A DNA stretch of 64,000 bases from Pseudarthrobacter defluvii. Lineage in GTDB: Bacteria; Actinomycetota; Actinomycetes; Actinomycetales; Micrococcaceae. The stretch is taken from contig NZ_JAUSYG010000001.1 in the NCBI RefSeq assembly GCF_030816725.1, positions 4,278,001 through 4,342,000 of the forward strand. Reading direction: 5' to 3'. Below are positions 8,285-16,894 of this stretch, piece after piece (positions within the stretch are counted from its first letter, which is position 1; every line of letters begins with the position of its first letter). The position numbers and the translations under genes are program-made. The notes under the pieces were generated by a model. That model had not been told where the DNA came from and searched no databases. It worked only from the letters and a program-made list of their open reading frames with translations.

Positions 8285-10020
8285 GGCCTACAACGGGAAT
8301 CACCCTCGGCGGCAGATTCCAGCTGACCACACGGATCGCGATTGGCGGCATGGGGGAAGTCTGGAAAGCCAAGGACCTCGTCCTGGGCCGCATCGTCGCC
8401 ATCAAGGTGCTCAAGGAGGAATACACGGGCGACCCCGGATTCCTCCAGCGCTTCCGTGCAGAGGCCCGCCACACCGCCCTCCTGAACCACGTAGGCATCG
8501 CCAACGTTTTCGACTACGGCGAAGAGGAAGGCTCCGCGTACCTGGTCATGGAACTGGTCCCGGGTCAGCCGCTGAGCAGCATCATCGAGCACGAACAGGT
8601 CCTCTCACCGGACCGCACGCTTTCGATCATCGCGCAGACCGCCCGCGCCCTGGCCGTCGCGCACGCCCAGGGCCTGGTCCACCGTGACGTGAAGCCCGGG
8701 AACCTCCTGATCACTCCCGATGGACGGGTCAAGGTCACCGACTTCGGCATTGCCCGCCTGGCCGACCAGGTGCCGCTCACCCAGACCGGCCAGGTTATGG
8801 GAACGGCCCAGTACCTGGCACCGGAGCAGGCAACCGGCCAGACCGCCACGGGATCTTCTGACATCTACTCGCTCGGCGTCATCGGCTACGAGTGCCTCAG
8901 CGGCCACCGTCCCTTCTCCGGCGAATCGCAGATCGCCATTGCGCTGGCCCAAGTGAATGACGCTCCGCCGCCGCTTCCGGAGAGCCTGCCTGCCCCGGTC
9001 CGCGCGCTCCTGATGTCCATGCTTGCCAAGGACCCCAAGGACCGGCCGGCGAACGCCATCAAGCTCGCAGAGGCAGCGGAGGCCATCCGCAACGGCGACA
9101 TCAGTGCAGCCCGCGCCGCCGTGCCGGGCATGCTTCTCTTCGACGCCGACACCGGTCCCATAACGGCCCCGGTCGACACCGCCACCGCGCCCACCGGCGT
9201 CATTGGTGCCCAGCGGGATTCACCTACGGCCACGTCCGCCCTGCCGGTGCTTGGTGCAGGTGCGGCAGGTGCTGCTGCCGGAATGGCTGCCGGCGCCGCG
9301 GGCGCCGCCGCCGCTGAGGGCGACGCCCCTCAGGGGGCGTTGGCGCGTGCCAATGCGCTGGCTGCCCAGCGGAACTGGGACCAGGAGGAGGAAACGTACG
9401 ACGACGAGCCCTCCGATGAGCCCCGGCGGAAGGGCCGCAGCCCCTGGACGTGGCCTTTGGTCGCCTTGATCCTGCTGCTCCTGTTTGCCCTGGTGGGTTT
9501 CCTCCTGAACCAGGTGGGGCTCTTCTCGCCGTCCGGCAACCCCACGTCCGGCACCACCACCAGCAGTGCGCCGCCGTCGTCCGCAACGCCGAGCAAGACG
9601 CCGACGCCTTCGGCCACGCCTACGCAGACGCGGAGCACGCCGACGCCCACGCCTACACCGGAACCCACCCAAGCCACCGTCAACGTGATCCCGGCCGCCT
9701 ACCTGGGCAAGGACTACCGGCAGGTCCAGGCAGCCCTGGCCGGCCTGGGACTCCAGGTGACGGTCCTGCCCCAGGAAAGCAGCTCCGCCGCCCCCGGCAC
9801 CGTCCTGGAACTGAACCCCACGGGCGTCGTCCCCAAGGGATCGCCCATCACCGTGGTCTACGCAACGGCGCCGTCGCCGGCCCCTGCACCCACCACGGCA
9901 GCACCAGCACCAACCCCCACGCCCACCACGTCCTCCCAGGCGGGGCCCACACCCATCTCGCCGCTGGCAACCTGCGCGGCGGGGCAAACGCCCGGCACAC
10001 CCCCCACCTGCACGCCCTAA
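8281..10020 (+). CDS. pknA: Ser/Thr protein kinase PknA with one PASTA domain
   Basis: The 579-residue receptor kinase has a complete cytoplasmic catalytic domain (about 8-268): glycine loop at 21-26, lysine K42, HRD with D136, DFG with D154, and APEQ. A transmembrane helix lies at about 389-415. Outside are a Thr/Pro-rich stalk and one PASTA repeat (about 466-535), then a low-complexity tail. PASTA domains sense muropeptides or lipid II, and mycobacterial PknA lacks one as far as I recall. The name rests on synteny and kinase-domain order. The GTG start overlaps the pbpA stop. Confidence 0.9.
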   Translation: MRPTTGITLGGRFQLTTRIAIGGMGEVWKAKDLVLGRIVAIKVLKEEYTGDPGFLQRFRAEARHTALLNHVGIANVFDYGEEEGSAYLVMELVPGQPLSSIIEHEQVLSPDRTLSIIAQTARALAVAHAQGLVHRDVKPGNLLITPDGRVKVTDFGIARLADQVPLTQTGQVMGTAQYLAPEQATGQTATGSSDIYSLGVIGYECLSGHRPFSGESQIAIALAQVNDAPPPLPESLPAPVRALLMSMLAKDPKDRPANAIKLAEAAEAIRNGDISAARAAVPGMLLFDADTGPITAPVDTATAPTGVIGAQRDSPTATSALPVLGAGAAGAAAGMAAGAAGAAAAEGDAPQGALARANALAAQRNWDQEEETYDDEPSDEPRRKGRSPWTWPLVALILLLLFALVGFLLNQVGLFSPSGNPTSGTTTSSAPPSSATPSKTPTPSATPTQTRSTPTPTPTPEPTQATVNVIPAAYLGKDYRQVQAALAGLGLQVTVLPQESSSAAPGTVLELNPTGVVPKGSPITVVYATAPSPAPAPTTAAPAPTPTPTTSSQAGPTPISPLATCAAGQTPGTPPTCTP

Positions 10021-10035
10021 ACGTCAGGAACACCA

Positions 10036-12051
10036 GTGAATGAGTCACCACGCACACCGTTGCACCGGGAGGACAGCCTGCCGGTGGATAACCGGCGTGT
10101 CCTCAGCGGCCGCTACGAACTGGGGAACCTCATCGGCCGCGGCGGCATGGCGGACGTCTACAAGGGAACCGACACCAGGCTGGGCAGGACGGTTGCCATC
10201 AAGCTGCTGCGGCCGGACATGGCCAGGGACCCGCAGTTCCAGGGACGGTTCAAGCGCGAAGCCCAGGCCGTGGCCGCCCTGAACCACCCCTCCATCGTGG
10301 CCATCTTCGATACCGGCGAGCACACCGTCCATGACGGGTCCGCCGACGACGTCCGGGTGCCTTACATCGTCATGGAATACGTTGAGGGCAAGACCCTGCG
10401 CGACCTGATCCGCGCCAAGGACGTCACCGTCAGCCAGGCGATCGACTACTGCCTCGGGGTGCTGGGGGCGCTCGAGTACAGCCACAAGGCCGGGATTGTC
10501 CACCGTGACATCAAGCCGGCCAACGTCATGTACTGTCAGGGCACCAACTCGGTGAAGGTGATGGACTTCGGGATTGCCCGGGCCATCGCCGATTCCTCCG
10601 CCACCATGACACAAACCCAGGCCGTGGTGGGAACAGCCCAGTACCTGTCGCCCGAGCAGGCCCGGGGTGAGACCGTGGATGCGCGGAGCGACCTCTATTC
10701 CGCTGCCTGCCTGCTCTACGAAATGCTCACCTCGCGGCCGCCGTTTGTTGGCGACAGTCCTGTGTCCGTCGCCTACCAGCATGTCCGTGAGATTCCGGAG
10801 CCGGCCAGCCGCCTGAACCCCCAGGTGTCACCGGCGCTGGACAGTGTCCTGGCGAAGGCCCTGCAGAAAAACCGGGACGACAGGTTCCAGGACGCTGCCG
10901 CTTTCCGGCGTGCCCTGCGCGCTGCAAAGGCCGGAGTCCCCGTCCCGGCGGTACCGGCGTCCGAGGCACCCACCGATCCAAACGACCACGTTCCCGAACC
11001 AGCGCCGCCCACCGAGGCATTCGCTGCCACCGGGGCGGGTTTCCTTGATGACCGGCCCACAGGCCGGCTGGCCGCCACCAACTTTTTCCACGACGACGGC
11101 GGACCAGCCGTTCCACTGGAACTGGCCGATGAACGCGGGTCAGCTGAGTATGCGCCAGATGGATACGGCACCGGCGGGTACAGTGCAGCCGCAGCCCTGC
11201 CGCTCGGCCTCCCCCCGGAACGTGAGCGGACCGAGCGGCAGAAGTCGCGCCGTCGCGCCTGGATTGCCACCCTGGTGATTTTCACCCTGCTGGTCCTCGC
11301 CGGCGGCGGCTTGTGGCTTTACCAAACCGTCAACCGCCCTGCCCCTGCTCCGGCGAAAGTGCAGATCCCATCTGTGGCCTCCATGACGGAAACTGCGGCA
11401 CTGCAGGAACTGTACAACGCGGGGCTCCGGCCCAAGATTGCGAGGGCGGCAAACGACACGGTACCCAAGGGGACCGCCGTCGGGACTGACCCCGCGGCTG
11501 GCGGGTCACTGGACCCGGGGGCCGAAATAGTCCTCAATGTCTCCGACGGGCCCAGTTCGGTGAAGATCCCGGACAGCCTCCCCGGCAAGACTGAAGCTGC
11601 CGCACGCGACATCCTGCGGCAGGTGGGGCTGGTTGGTGCCCCGTCCACCACCACGGCCAACAGCGCCACCGTGCCGGCCGGAATCGTCATCACCTCCAAC
11701 CCGGCGCCGGGGCAGAGCGTCGGCGTCGGCACCAGCGTGGAGCTGATCGTTTCCACCGGCAAGGTGGTAGTCCCCGAACTTCGCAGCCTGAGCCGTGACG
11801 AGGCCGAAGCGGCCCTAAAGCAGCTGGGCCTGGTCCCCTCGGTGATAGAGATGGAGAATTCGCAGGTGGAACCGGGCAAGGTCACGGACCAGAGTGATCC
11901 GGCCAACGCCGCTGTCGACCAGGGGAAGACCATCACGATCGTGGTGGCCAAGGCCCCGCCACCGCCGCCGGCACCAACGGAAACCCCCACGCCCACGCCC
12001 ACGGCAACGCCGACACCAACGCCAACGCCAAAGCCCACCAAAAAGGGCTAA
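10036..12051 (+). CDS. pknB: Ser/Thr protein kinase PknB with three PASTA domains
   Basis: The 671-residue transmembrane kinase is the main growth-control kinase of Actinobacteria. The kinase domain spans about 27-290 with K56, HRDIKPANVM and DFGIAR. A juxtamembrane linker rich in Pro/Ala follows, then a helix at about 409-431. Three PASTA repeats lie outside (about 440-507, 508-576 and 577-640), and a Pro/Thr tail may cross the wall. Mycobacterial PknB has four PASTA repeats. The GTG at 10036 is taken as the start. It ends the operon, converging on the trpG-like gene after 27 bp without an obvious terminator. Confidence 0.93.
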   Translation: MNESPRTPLHREDSLPVDNRRVLSGRYELGNLIGRGGMADVYKGTDTRLGRTVAIKLLRPDMARDPQFQGRFKREAQAVAALNHPSIVAIFDTGEHTVHDGSADDVRVPYIVMEYVEGKTLRDLIRAKDVTVSQAIDYCLGVLGALEYSHKAGIVHRDIKPANVMYCQGTNSVKVMDFGIARAIADSSATMTQTQAVVGTAQYLSPEQARGETVDARSDLYSAACLLYEMLTSRPPFVGDSPVSVAYQHVREIPEPASRLNPQVSPALDSVLAKALQKNRDDRFQDAAAFRRALRAAKAGVPVPAVPASEAPTDPNDHVPEPAPPTEAFAATGAGFLDDRPTGRLAATNFFHDDGGPAVPLELADERGSAEYAPDGYGTGGYSAAAALPLGLPPERERTERQKSRRRAWIATLVIFTLLVLAGGGLWLYQTVNRPAPAPAKVQIPSVASMTETAALQELYNAGLRPKIARAANDTVPKGTAVGTDPAAGGSLDPGAEIVLNVSDGPSSVKIPDSLPGKTEAAARDILRQVGLVGAPSTTTANSATVPAGIVITSNPAPGQSVGVGTSVELIVSTGKVVVPELRSLSRDEAEAALKQLGLVPSVIEMENSQVEPGKVTDQSDPANAAVDQGKTITIVVAKAPPPPPAPTETPTPTPTATPTPTPTPKPTKKG

Positions 12052-12078
12052 TCCCTCTGCGGCGGGTGCCGGCTCCGG

Positions 12079-12717
12079 CTAATGCTGGATCAGCGGGCTC
12101 AGCTTCGCGGCCCGCGCAGCTGCGCCCTTCATGCCCAGCGACTCCAGCCAGTTGCCCAGCATCTGGTATCCGCCCTCGGTGAGTACCGATTCAGGGTGGA
12201 ACTGCACCCCGCACAGCGGCGCCGTCCGGTGCTGCAGTCCCATGACCACGCCGGACGCAGTCTGTGCCGTGACTTCCAGGACATCAGGAATGGATTCCCG
12301 GACGGCTGCCAGCGAGTGGTAGCGGGTGGCCGTGATGGGGGAGGGGAGTCCGGCGAACACGCTGGTGCCGATGTGCTCCACCTGGGAGGTCTTGCCGTGC
12401 ATGAGTTCCGGGGCGTGGGTTACTTTGCCGCCGAAGGCCTCTGCCAGCGCCTGGTGCCCAAGGCACACGCCGAACATGGGGACGCTGTTCTCACCGCACC
12501 ACTTGATCAGTTCGATGCTGACTCCAGCTTCGGCGGGGTTCCCGGGACCGGGGGAAATCAGGACGCCGTCACGGGTTCTGGCAAGTTCAATCGCCTCCGC
12601 CAGCGTGACGTCGTCGTTGCGGACCACTGTGGTCTCGGCGCCCAGTTCCTGGAGGTAGCCCACCAGAGTGTAGACGAAGCTGTCGTAGTTATCCACTACA
12701 AGGATCTTGGTTGTCAT
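12079..12717 (-). CDS. Class I glutamine amidotransferase (anthranilate/aminodeoxychorismate synthase component II)
   Basis: The 212-residue amidotransferase supplies ammonia to a chorismate-using synthase. The catalytic triad is visible: the nucleophile in FGVCLGHQAL, the histidine of GVQFHPES and the adjacent glutamate. SPGPGNPAEAG is the oxyanion region. The ATG at 12717 starts the conserved MTTKILVVDNYDSF. Its place next to pknB matches the gene called trpG in mycobacteria. Whether it serves tryptophan (TrpG), folate (PabA) or both cannot be decided here, since no trpE or pabB is in view. It overlaps the stop of the small gene upstream. Confidence 0.88.
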   Translation of the reverse strand: MTTKILVVDNYDSFVYTLVGYLQELGAETTVVRNDDVTLAEAIELARTRDGVLISPGPGNPAEAGVSIELIKWCGENSVPMFGVCLGHQALAEAFGGKVTHAPELMHGKTSQVEHIGTSVFAGLPSPITATRYHSLAAVRESIPDVLEVTAQTASGVVMGLQHRTAPLCGVQFHPESVLTEGGYQMLGNWLESLGMKGAAARAAKLSPLIQH

Positions 12718-12884
12718 GGCTGGTCTGCGGAACCAATCGTTGAGTCGGTGAATTGGGTGAAGTGGGACATCCAGGGGAAAAGGAACTGGACCATCAGGAC
12801 CAGGGCAATGAAGACCAGTACCAGCGAAATGATGATCCTGGCCCAGAGCGGGCCGGGCAGGTGGCGGAAAATCCAGGCGTACAC
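12714..12884 (-). CDS. Small single-pass membrane protein, function unknown
   Basis: This 56-residue protein starts at a GTG with AAGGA seven bases upstream and reads from YAWIFRHLPGP into one long hydrophobic helix (about 15-38), ending in a short polar tail. The GTG lies two bases after the sortase stop, and the stop overlaps the ATG of the amidotransferase (ATGA), so it sits in a three-gene coupled unit. I recognise no named family. Possible roles include a sortase partner or a small elongasome/divisome component. Confidence 0.7.
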   Translation of the reverse strand: MYAWIFRHLPGPLWARIIISLVLVFIALVLMVQFLFPWMSHFTQFTDSTIGSADQP

Positions 12885-12886
12885 GG

Positions 12887-13681
12887 TCAGGTCCTTCCGG
12901 TGGCTGCCGCAACCTGGGCCGCGATCTCGGCGGGCGGCCCGGCGGAGGCAGGTCGCCAGCTGTCCAGCAGGGCGTAGGCGATGATGCGTTCTTCCGCGCC
13001 GAAGCGGGGGTTGCAGCTGGTCATGGTGAGGTAGCTTTCGGTGGGTGCGGCGCCGGGCTGGGTTGGCACCGGTTCCAGCACGTCTGTGCGGGACGGCATT
13101 ACGATCTGGTTGTTCCGGAAGACGTAGACGTAATAGCCGTCCTTGGTCTGTACATAGATCTTGTCGCCCGGGACCAGCGTGTGGATGTTGTCCAGCACCG
13201 CACCGTGGGTCTGGCGGTGGCCCGCCACCGCGAAGTTGCCCACTGCCCCCGGCATCGCCGTGTTGCTGTAGTGTCCAAGGCCCAGGGTGTCCAGGACGTC
13301 CTGGCTGGTTCCCTGGACGATGGGGCGCGTGTAGGTGGGACCGAACCGGGGGATGTAGATGATGCCGATGGTGCCGGCGTGGCCGGGAGCGGCTCCCACG
13401 ACGGGCTTGCCGAAGTCCTCCACCCCTGCAGCAGGCGCAGAAGGGGCCGTGGCTGCGGGGGCAGGGGCCTCCCCGCCCAGGTCCTTGGCGAATTCTTTGA
13501 TGACCTGGCTTTGCTTTGCGTCGGACTCCACGTTGGTCCACCACAGCTGCCACGCCACGAAGAGCAGGAGGATGATGCCGGCAGTGATCAGCAGTTCGCC
13601 CAGCACTTGGATGGTGCCGCGCAGCACGGCACCACGGGGCGCTGGCGCAGTGGCCTGCCCCGCCTTCTCCTGCACTACCAC
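12887..13681 (-). CDS. srtE: Class E sortase
   Basis: The 264-residue membrane-anchored transpeptidase has a transmembrane helix at about 25-47, an Ala/Pro linker, and a sortase beta-barrel with H155 (AVAGHRQTH), C223 (TMTSCNPRF) and R232. The NPRF after the cysteine suggests the housekeeping class E form of high-GC Gram-positives, which cuts LAxTG-type signals. The GTG start at 13681 follows an AGGAGG ribosome binding site. It is divergent from crgA. Confidence 0.88.
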   Translation of the reverse strand: MVVQEKAGQATAPAPRGAVLRGTIQVLGELLITAGIILLLFVAWQLWWTNVESDAKQSQVIKEFAKDLGGEAPAPAATAPSAPAAGVEDFGKPVVGAAPGHAGTIGIIYIPRFGPTYTRPIVQGTSQDVLDTLGLGHYSNTAMPGAVGNFAVAGHRQTHGAVLDNIHTLVPGDKIYVQTKDGYYVYVFRNNQIVMPSRTDVLEPVPTQPGAAPTESYLTMTSCNPRFGAEERIIAYALLDSWRPASAGPPAEIAAQVAAATGRT

Positions 13682-13872
13682 GCGTTCCCCTCCTGGCGTT
13701 TACCCTGGCAGGCCCCGGTCAGGCCGGCACCGGCTGGCCATCAACTGCGGCTAGAATTGGCTGCTAGTAAGAATCCAGATTTGACCAAGATCGCGCAGAC
13801 CGCTGGCAATTTCCTTCTTGCAGGATACCAAGCCCGGACCGCCGAGCTTGCCCAGCCCGTCAAGGAGAGCCA

Positions 13873-14124
13873 GTGCCCGAGTCAAAGCCTCGCAAGAAGA
13901 CCGCCAGCACCGCCCAGCCGGCTTCCCCGCAGGCTTACAAGCCCAATCCCGTCTGGTTTAAGCCGGTCATGTTTGGCCTGATGATTATCGGCCTCCTGTG
14001 GATCATCACTTTCTACATCAGCGAGGGCCGCTTCCCGGTCCAGGCCTGGCAGTCCTGGAACATCGTCGCCGGCTTCGGCATTGCCATCCTGGGATTCCTG
14101 ATGACCACCCGCTGGCGTTCCTAG
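13873..14124 (+). CDS. crgA: Cell division protein CrgA
   Basis: The 83-residue protein has two transmembrane helices (about 32-50 and 62-80), the classic CrgA layout. CrgA interacts with FtsZ, FtsI and FtsQ in Actinobacteria, inhibits Z-ring formation in Streptomyces and stabilises septal proteins in mycobacteria. The GTG at 13873 follows AAGGAG. Its location between the pknB group and ppiA matches other actinobacterial origins. Confidence 0.9.
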   Translation: MPESKPRKKTASTAQPASPQAYKPNPVWFKPVMFGLMIIGLLWIITFYISEGRFPVQAWQSWNIVAGFGIAILGFLMTTRWRS

Positions 14125-14164
14125 CGGGCCGCCGGACGTACAACCGTTACCGAGGAGGCCTGCA

Positions 14165-14776
14165 GTGGCTCCCGACTCCGCCGGGATGATTGTCGGCGAA
14201 GATGGCCTTGCCCGGCCTGCCTGGGCTGCCACAGATCCGCTCCTGCGGAACTATTACGACCAAGAGTGGGGCCTGCCCGTCACCGACGAGCAGGGACTGT
14301 ACGAACGGATCTGCCTGGAGGGCTTCCAGGCAGGTCTTTCCTGGGCCACCATCCTGCGGAAGCGCCCTGCCTTTCGCGTGGCCTTTGCCGGCTTCGACCC
14401 GGAACAGGTTGCCTTGTTCAGCGGCTCGGACGTGGAACGGCTGATGCAGGATCCGGGAATCATCAGGAACCGGCTCAAAATCCTTGCCGCAGTCAAAAAT
14501 GCACAGGCCACCCTGGAACTTCGCAACGACGGCGGACTGGTGGACTTTGTGTGGAGCTTCCGCCCGGCCAGCACTCCCGAGCCCGCGGTGCATGCCGATA
14601 TTCCCACGCAGTCGGCGGAGTCCGTGGCCCTGTCCAAGGCGCTCCGGAAGCGCGGCTTCTCCTTCGTGGGTCCCACCACCATGTTCGCGCTGATGGAGGC
14701 TGTGGGGATGGTGGACACGCATCTGTTGGGCAGCCACCGTCGCGGTTCCTCCGGCATCTGGTCCATACAGACCTAA
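14165..14776 (+). CDS. tag: DNA-3-methyladenine glycosylase I (Tag family)
   Basis: The 203-residue enzyme cuts 3-methyladenine from alkylated DNA. Tag motifs include DPLLRNYYDQEWGLPVTDE, YERICLEGFQAGLSWATILRKR and RNRLKI. E. coli Tag has a zinc snap made by an N-terminal cysteine and histidine with a C-terminal histidine and cysteine. Here the N-terminal cysteine is absent (RPAWAATDPLL) and the C-terminal end reads DTHLLGSHRRG, so the zinc site looks lost or altered. The GTG start follows GAGGAGG. The gene ends just before a DnaA-box field. Confidence 0.88.
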   Translation: MAPDSAGMIVGEDGLARPAWAATDPLLRNYYDQEWGLPVTDEQGLYERICLEGFQAGLSWATILRKRPAFRVAFAGFDPEQVALFSGSDVERLMQDPGIIRNRLKILAAVKNAQATLELRNDGGLVDFVWSFRPASTPEPAVHADIPTQSAESVALSKALRKRGFSFVGPTTMFALMEAVGMVDTHLLGSHRRGSSGIWSIQT

Positions 14777-14804
14777 AGAGGCCTAAAGACCCTACCGCTG
14801 CCCG

Positions 14805-14953
14805 TTATCCCCAGCTGTTGGGAAAGTTATCCACACTGTGGATAAATGATGCTCGCTGCCTTGGGAAAGCTGTTTTGGCAGCGGAGCGCGGTGAGCTGTC
14901 CCGTCCACCCCTTCACCGGCCGCTTATTAACAGTGTGGAATACCTGTGGATAA
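14805..14953. other. DnaA-box cluster, left part of an origin-like field
   Basis: Perfect 9-mers TTATCCACA occur at 14827-14835 (plus), 14837-14845 (minus) and 14945-14953 (minus), with TTATCCCCA at 14805-14813. The first two boxes face each other across a single base and form a 19-bp perfect palindrome. TTATTAACA at 14924-14932 is also found in oriC. The cluster lies between tag and the AhpD-like gene, about 16.5 kb from dnaA. Confidence 0.8.
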
Positions 14954-15000
14954 CCGCGCGGGCGGCGTGGACGGACGCTCCGCGCAGTGGAGCCCGAAAG

Positions 15001-15468
15001 CTACGGGCGGTCCCGCCGGACGGGATGATGGCTGGTGATGGAGACCCTGTTGAAGGCGTTCATCGTCACGGCGACCCAGCTCACCGCAGAAAATTCTTCA
15101 GCCGTGAGGCATTTGCGCGCCATTGCCTCAGCATACTCCCTGGCATGTTCGTCAGGGAGCCCGGTAATGCTCTCCACCAGCCCCAGTGCGGCCCGTTCCT
15201 TGTCCGTAAACAGTGCTGTCTCCCGCCAAGCGGGCAGTACCGCCAACCGCTGCGGGGTTTCTCCTGCCTCGCCGGCCCTCCTCACGTGGAGGTCCAGGCA
15301 GTAGGCGCATCCGTTGATTTGGGAGATCCGGACGTTGAGCAGCTCCAGCAGGCCGCGACCGATCCCGGCTTCCTCTGCCGCTTCCTGAACCTTGAGGCCC
15401 AAGCCGCTGATGGCCTTCCACAGGGCTGGATGCTGTTTGTCGAGGTACAGGTGCTCGGTAACGCTCAC
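15001..15468 (-). CDS. AhpD-like carboxymuconolactone decarboxylase-family protein
   Basis: The 155-residue protein carries the alkylhydroperoxidase core with the redox pair in INGCAYCLDLHVRRA, as in AhpD/CMD-family thiol peroxidases, and is expected to act in peroxide detoxification as a small oligomer. The GTG at 15468 follows AAGGA by five bases and replaces a longer open frame reaching back into the DnaA-box spacer. DnaA boxes flank it on both sides, so its transcription might be influenced by DnaA; this is speculation. Confidence 0.8.
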   Translation of the reverse strand: MSVTEHLYLDKQHPALWKAISGLGLKVQEAAEEAGIGRGLLELLNVRISQINGCAYCLDLHVRRAGEAGETPQRLAVLPAWRETALFTDKERAALGLVESITGLPDEHAREYAEAMARKCLTAEEFSAVSWVAVTMNAFNRVSITSHHPVRRDRP

Positions 15469-15538
15469 GGGTGTCCTTCTCGTTGGAACGGCTCGGCAGG
15501 CACCATCATAGGCAGGATATCGCCGGTGCTGGGGCCCC

Positions 15539-15945
15539 TTATCCACTTACCAACATCGCAATACCCACAAGTTATCCACAGCTGTGGGAAACCGAGTGGA
15601 AATCCCGCCACCCCCCGGCCCGCTGCCCTACTCCCACGGCGAGGGGCGGGACGTGAACTACAGGAGTGTGACTTATTAACAGTGTGTATAACGCTGTTAA
15701 TAACCACAGGAATGCACCGGCAGGAGGGCTTCCACGCGCTTGGCCGGGGAGTGTTTTCCACAGAACGGCGGTTAATCCTCAGCTTATCCACTTACGCACA
15801 GTGATATCCCCACAGGTTATCCACAGATGTGGAGAACGAAGATCCGTGGTCAGCCGAGGGCCCGAACGGAGCCGTCAGAGGCGGGCGCGACGTCCAAACT
15901 ACAGCCTTGTAAGTTATTAACACTGTGGACAACCACTGTGGATAA
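15539..15945. other. DnaA-box cluster, right part of an origin-like field
   Basis: Perfect boxes lie at 15572-15580 (plus), 15817-15825 (plus) and 15937-15945 (minus). One-mismatch boxes lie at 15539-15547 and 15784-15792 (TTATCCACT) and at 15924-15932 (TGTGGACAA). TTATTAACA-type 9-mers occur at 15673-15681, 15695-15703 (inverted) and 15914-15922. No gene is visible between 15469 and 16006. Confidence 0.8.
15673..15703. repeat. AT-rich inverted repeat with TTATTAACAG arms
   Basis: TTATTAACAG at 15673-15682 is matched by its exact reverse complement at 15694-15703, around an 11-base centre. The arm resembles a DnaA box with CC changed to TA and recurs at 14924, 15914, 31146 and 31364. Confidence 0.75.
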
Positions 15946-15990
15946 CAGAAACGCCCCTTGCACCAATGGTGCGAGGGGCGTTTCTGTTTT
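15946..15990 (-). terminator. Hairpin terminator downstream of the rhomboid gene
   Basis: A 19-bp stem with one wobble pair (15946-15964 with 15968-15986) and an AAT loop lies 16 bases past the rhomboid stop. It abuts the last DnaA box of the field. T residues follow on both strands. Confidence 0.8.
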
Positions 15991-16006
15991 ACAGGGATTC
16001 AGGGGA

Positions 16007-16885
16007 CTAGAGCGCCACCTTCACCCAGCTCACGGCGATCAGCAGGGCAAACACAGCAGCAAGGCCAAGTGCCTGGATGAGTCCCCGGCGGCGCCCACGG
16101 GGGGCATAGGCAAGGACGGCAGCGCAGAGTCCGCCAGTAATGAGGCCACCGAGGTGGGCCTGCCACGCAATCTGTGGGATGAGGAAGCCAATGACGCCGT
16201 TGATGGCGATCAGGATCCACAACTGGCGGGTATCTCCACCGCGTTGACGCTGGACCAGGAGCATGGCGCCGAAGAGGCCGAAGATGGCACCGGAGGCACC
16301 CACCAGTCCCACGAGGCCCTGTCCGGGCACCAGCAGGGGGTTCAGCAGCAGGTAGCCCACCGAGCCGCCCAGTGCGGAGATGAGGTACAGCGCCAGGAAT
16401 CGCACCCGGCCAAGGATGGGTTCCAGGGCCTGGCCAAAAATCCACAGCGTATACATGTTCAGGAGGATGTGCAGCAGCGAATCCGGGGAATGGAGGAAGG
16501 CTGACGTGATCATCCGCCACGGCTCGAACGCGCCGAACTGGGGGACGGCAAAGTAGTTGTTGTAGGCGAACTGCTTGTAGACCCAGTCGCCGGGAATGAG
16601 CATCTGCAGTGCGTAGACGACGACGCAGGCCGCGATGATCCCAAACGTCACCAATGGTTTGCCAGTGGCAACGGCACCGCCGTAGACAGTCCGTACCTCC
16701 GGCGTCGTGCGTTGTGTTTCGTTGACGCAGTCAACGCATTGGAATCCGACGGCGGCCGCCCGCTGGCAGTCGGGGCACGCCGGGCGCCCGCAGCGCTGGC
16801 AACGCACATAGGACGGCCGGTCCGGATGCCGGGGGCAGACCGGAACCTGGGCGGACGGCTCAGCCGACGGAATTCCGTAACTCAT
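16007..16885 (-). CDS. Rhomboid-family intramembrane serine protease with N-terminal zinc finger
   Basis: The 292-residue protein begins with a B-box-like zinc-binding module (C17, H20, C29, C32, C37, C40, C50, C53) and continues into a rhomboid domain of about six to seven helices. Catalytic S198 lies in GASGAIFG and H244 in QAHLGGL, with H139 and N143 in the conserved HILLNMY segment. Rhomboids cut transmembrane helices. The substrate is unknown. It sits nine bases downstream of ppiA and is probably cotranscribed with it. Confidence 0.92.
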   Translation of the reverse strand: MSYGIPSAEPSAQVPVCPRHPDRPSYVRCQRCGRPACPDCQRAAAVGFQCVDCVNETQRTTPEVRTVYGGAVATGKPLVTFGIIAACVVVYALQMLIPGDWVYKQFAYNNYFAVPQFGAFEPWRMITSAFLHSPDSLLHILLNMYTLWIFGQALEPILGRVRFLALYLISALGGSVGYLLLNPLLVPGQGLVGLVGASGAIFGLFGAMLLVQRQRGGDTRQLWILIAINGVIGFLIPQIAWQAHLGGLITGGLCAAVLAYAPRGRRRGLIQALGLAAVFALLIAVSWVKVAL

Positions 16886-16894
16886 GCTTGAGCG

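Noticed and set aside
9540..9672. Short Thr/Pro repeats in pknA, and similar ones at 11970-12045 in pknB and 5290-5420 in pstP, as DNA repeats
   Set aside because: They are codon repeats of low-complexity protein stalks and tails, not separate genetic elements.
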